From the NCBI GenBank assembly GCA_020845955.1, contig JADLEU010000145.1, positions 1 to 41,930 on the forward strand: a stretch of DNA of 41,930 nucleotides, read 5' to 3'. The number at the start of each line of letters is the position of its first letter. Positions within the stretch are counted from its first letter, which is position 1. Positions 39,931 to 41,930 of this stretch are shown in pieces. Source of the stretch: Anaerolineales bacterium. GTDB lineage: Bacteria; Chloroflexota; Anaerolineae; Anaerolineales; UBA6663. Position numbers and translations under genes: made by a program. The notes beneath the pieces were generated by a model. That model was given only the letters and a program-made list of their open reading frames with translations, was not told the origin of the DNA and searched no databases.

Positions 39931-40061
39931 CATGCTGCTCAAGGCGACAGCCGTCGAAGGAACGTCGATTGCGAAAGCCGCCGCCGGCAGATTGCTGGCG
40001 GCATCGAGAGCGGCGGCCAGCCGTTAGGCTCGGCGACTGCTTCAGGTAAGGGAGAACGGTC

Positions 40062-41612
40062 ATGACGATGCAAGCAGAGGGAGCCAGCAGCAGGCAGCGG
40101 CCAGCCTGGCCAATCGCGGTGGGATGCGCGGCCCTGGCGGTCTGCCTGGGTCTGGCCGGCATTGCCGGCGCCGGCGCGCTGTGGTTCTCGCGACGCGCGG
40201 CGGGCTCAGGCCGCCAGCCGGCAGTGGAGTACATCCTGGACGCCTCGCCGCGCATGGCCCTGCCCGCCCAGGGCGCGCAGGCCTCGCGGCTGGTCGTGGC
40301 GCAAGGCGTGCTGGCCGAGATCGTGCGCCCGGCCGACCCGGGCGTATCGGCCGGGCTGCGCGTGTTCGGCTCCGGCGCCTTGCCCGATGCCTGCCGCGAC
40401 ACCGACCTGCTGGTGCCGCTGGGCACGGCCAACCAGGGTGAGATCTCGGACCGGGTGCAGGCCCTGCAGGCCGGCGCCGCGGCGGATGCCGCTATGGCCG
40501 AAGCGATGGTCGCCGCGATCCGCGACCTGGCCGACCCAAGCGGCCCGCACACCCTGGTGGTCGTCACCGGCGGGTCCGACTCGTGCAACCCCGAGGCGGG
40601 CGAGTTGATCGCGCGCGAAGCCGAGCGCGCCGGCATCGACCTGCAGCTCTTCGTGGTCGGCTACCAGGTGAGCGACGAAGACGCCGCGGCCATCAAGGGC
40701 ACGGTGGAGGAAAGCGCCGGCACCTACCTGGCAGCGCTGACCGAGGACGACCTACGCGCCATCCTGGAGGCCATCCAGGCGTACATCGACGAGGGGACGA
40801 CGGCGCTGCTGGAACAGGCGCAGGCGCTGGCGACGCCCGAGACGCTGGCCACGGCCGTGGCGGCGGGCGGGTTCACGCCCGCGCCACCCCAGCCCACGGC
40901 GCAGCCGGGCGAGGCGACCCCCACGGGCGCGGCGGCCACGGCGGGGCCCGGCGAGCCGACGGCCGCGCCCACCGCCGGCGGGACAGCCGGCTATGAGGCC
41001 CAAAGCGCCTGCGACCACCCCTACTTTCCACTGCGGCAGGGCGCGACCTGGACCTATAGCTCAGAGTTCGGCGACTATACCTGGACCGTGACCGAAGTCA
41101 CCGGCGACCTGCAGAACGCCACGGCCACTTTGCAGATGGCGGTGCTCGATGGGACCATCACCTACCATTGGAACTGCTCGGCGGAGGGCGTGGTGTCGTA
41201 TGACTTCGGCAATATTGCCGTGAGCGGCGCCGAGGGCGGCATGCAAATGGATATCGTGTCGAGCGAAGGCGCCTGGCTGCTGCCGGCCGACGAGATGGAA
41301 GCCGGCGCCAGTTGGACACACAGCTATTCCCTCCAGATGGCGTCGCCGGATGGATTGACGATCACGTCCGAGGTATCGCAGAGCTTTACCGCGGCGGGCC
41401 TCGAGACGACGGAGACCGAGGCCGGAAGCTTTGAATCGCTGCGCGTGGATGGGACAGCGGTCAACACGACCAGCATAGCCGGCATATCGACGACCAGCAC
41501 AGACAGCTCGGTGACCTACTGGTTGGCGTACGGCATAGGCATGGTGCGGTCGGACAGCGTTACCGACGGCGAAGTTAGTTCGGCGGTGCTGGTGAGCTAT
41601 TCCATCCCGTAG
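40062..41612 (+). CDS. Membrane-anchored vWA-like protein with C-terminal beta domain
   Basis: A 516-residue protein with a membrane helix about 16-41, then a von Willebrand A-like domain about 52-250 with VEYILDASPRM, HTLVVVTGGSDSC and LQLFVVGYQV. The metal site DxSxS reads D60-A-S62-P-R64, so the third position is Arg and metal binding may be weakened. A Pro/Thr/Ala linker (about 270-305) leads to a beta-rich C-terminal domain (WTYSSEFGDYTWTVTEV, SESLRVDG-like strands) probably outside the cell. It follows the anti-sigma gene and hairpin with GGGAG before the ATG. Ligand unknown. Confidence 0.8.
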   Translation: MTMQAEGASSRQRPAWPIAVGCAALAVCLGLAGIAGAGALWFSRRAAGSGRQPAVEYILDASPRMALPAQGAQASRLVVAQGVLAEIVRPADPGVSAGLRVFGSGALPDACRDTDLLVPLGTANQGEISDRVQALQAGAAADAAMAEAMVAAIRDLADPSGPHTLVVVTGGSDSCNPEAGELIAREAERAGIDLQLFVVGYQVSDEDAAAIKGTVEESAGTYLAALTEDDLRAILEAIQAYIDEGTTALLEQAQALATPETLATAVAAGGFTPAPPQPTAQPGEATPTGAAATAGPGEPTAAPTAGGTAGYEAQSACDHPYFPLRQGATWTYSSEFGDYTWTVTEVTGDLQNATATLQMAVLDGTITYHWNCSAEGVVSYDFGNIAVSGAEGGMQMDIVSSEGAWLLPADEMEAGASWTHSYSLQMASPDGLTITSEVSQSFTAAGLETTETEAGSFESLRVDGTAVNTTSIAGISTTSTDSSVTYWLAYGIGMVRSDSVTDGEVSSAVLVSYSIP

Positions 41613-41615
41613 GGA

Positions 41616-41930
41616 CTACTCGACGGCCGTCACGACCAAGTCGTCGAATTCCACGATCAGCGCTCCCGGCGCGCGCAGCCCGGCTAGCAGGCCCACGTCG
41701 CCGGCGATGGGGGCGGGGTCGCCGGCCTCAGCCAGCGCCTGCCCGGCTGCCTCCAGCCGCAGCCCGTCGCCGGCGCAGGTGGCGGCCAGGCTTTGAGGCG
41801 TGCCCAGGCTCAGCGCCAGGTCAGGCGCCTCGGTCCAATCCACCAGCCAGGTGGTGCGGCCGAGGCGCTTTTGCCAGATGGCGTAGTGGCCGTCGGCGCT
41901 CAGGCCCAGGGCGGTGTAGTTGTCATTGTC
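41616..41930 (-). CDS. C-terminal part of a LamG/concanavalin-like surface protein (cut by edge)
   Basis: The visible 104 codons plus stop read from the right edge and end at 41616, three bases from the convergent vWA stop. The sequence shows YTALGLSADGHYAIWQKRLG, TTWLVDW, LAATCAGDGLRLEAAGQ and GLLAGLRAPGALIVEFDDL. This alternation of strands ending in VEFDDLVV is typical of the last part of concanavalin/LamG or GH16-related (DUF1080-like) jelly-roll domains common in secreted Chloroflexi proteins. Start, signal peptide and other domains lie outside the window. Confidence 0.65.
   Translation of the reverse strand, partial: DNDNYTALGLSADGHYAIWQKRLGRTTWLVDWTEAPDLALSLGTPQSLAATCAGDGLRLEAAGQALAEAGDPAPIAGDVGLLAGLRAPGALIVEFDDLVVTAVE

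Overview
The window is a high-GC bacterial chromosome segment. The gene set suggests a member of the Chloroflexota, possibly Anaerolineae-like: SAM-I riboswitches with intrinsic terminators, a DUF1786 protein, a fused homocysteine methyltransferase/MTHF reductase, a ClpP-NfeD protein, a TolB/Big_5 protein and a secreted M23 protein with repeated beta modules. This placement is from family patterns only; there is no rRNA or other marker gene here.

Layout, left to right. 1-120: end of an insertion sequence with the first codons of its transposase (minus strand). 132-1623: promoter, SAM-I riboswitch, terminator and metK. 1747-2103: a stand-alone CBM48-like protein. 2295-8544: a tight plus-strand run of M2-like metallopeptidase, MazG-like pyrophosphohydrolase, metallophosphoesterase, ParB/Srx-like protein, APH-like kinase, M19 dipeptidase and a membrane protein, several with overlapping start and stop codons. 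8545-11876: an accessory patch with an M48 peptidase remnant, a secreted M23-type protein whose catalytic half is strikingly AT-rich, and a membrane-anchored protein. 12027-15866: a ferredoxin-NADP reductase-like flavoprotein, a DUF1786 protein, and an S41-family lipoprotein that has lost both catalytic residues. 15863-21628: a second promoter, SAM-I riboswitch and terminator controlling metH and a fused HMT/MTHFR. 21642-24372 (minus): a membrane protein, an FHA-domain protein and a ClpP-NfeD membrane protease. 24416-33917 (plus): zinc-dependent phospholipase C-like protein, an RmlD-like reductase, glycosyltransferases, RNase HII, two Wzz-like chain-length proteins, a CpsD-like ATPase, RmlA and RmlB, which together look like an exopolysaccharide locus. 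34188-35336: citrate synthase. 35415-38859: small acidic protein, Big_5/TolB protein, redoxin and methyltransferase-like protein. 39146-41612: anti-sigma-like protein and a vWA-like protein. The right edge cuts a minus-strand gene.

The clearest connected biology is methionine/SAM homeostasis. Two separate transcription units, metK and metH-HMT/MTHFR, each have a TTGACA promoter, a near-identical SAM-I aptamer and a terminator whose 5' arm can alternatively pair with the 3' strand of P1. SAM should therefore switch off both its own synthesis and methionine regeneration. The polysaccharide genes supply nucleotide sugars, sugar transfer and chain-length control.

I found no CRISPR array, defence island, prophage or tRNA. 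The best candidates for something undescribed are the catalytically dead S41 lipoprotein, the 2.3-8.5 kb operon, the AT-rich M23 gene, and two structured intergenic elements (26054-26108 and 38953-39096). All functional calls rest on motif reading by eye, without database searches.
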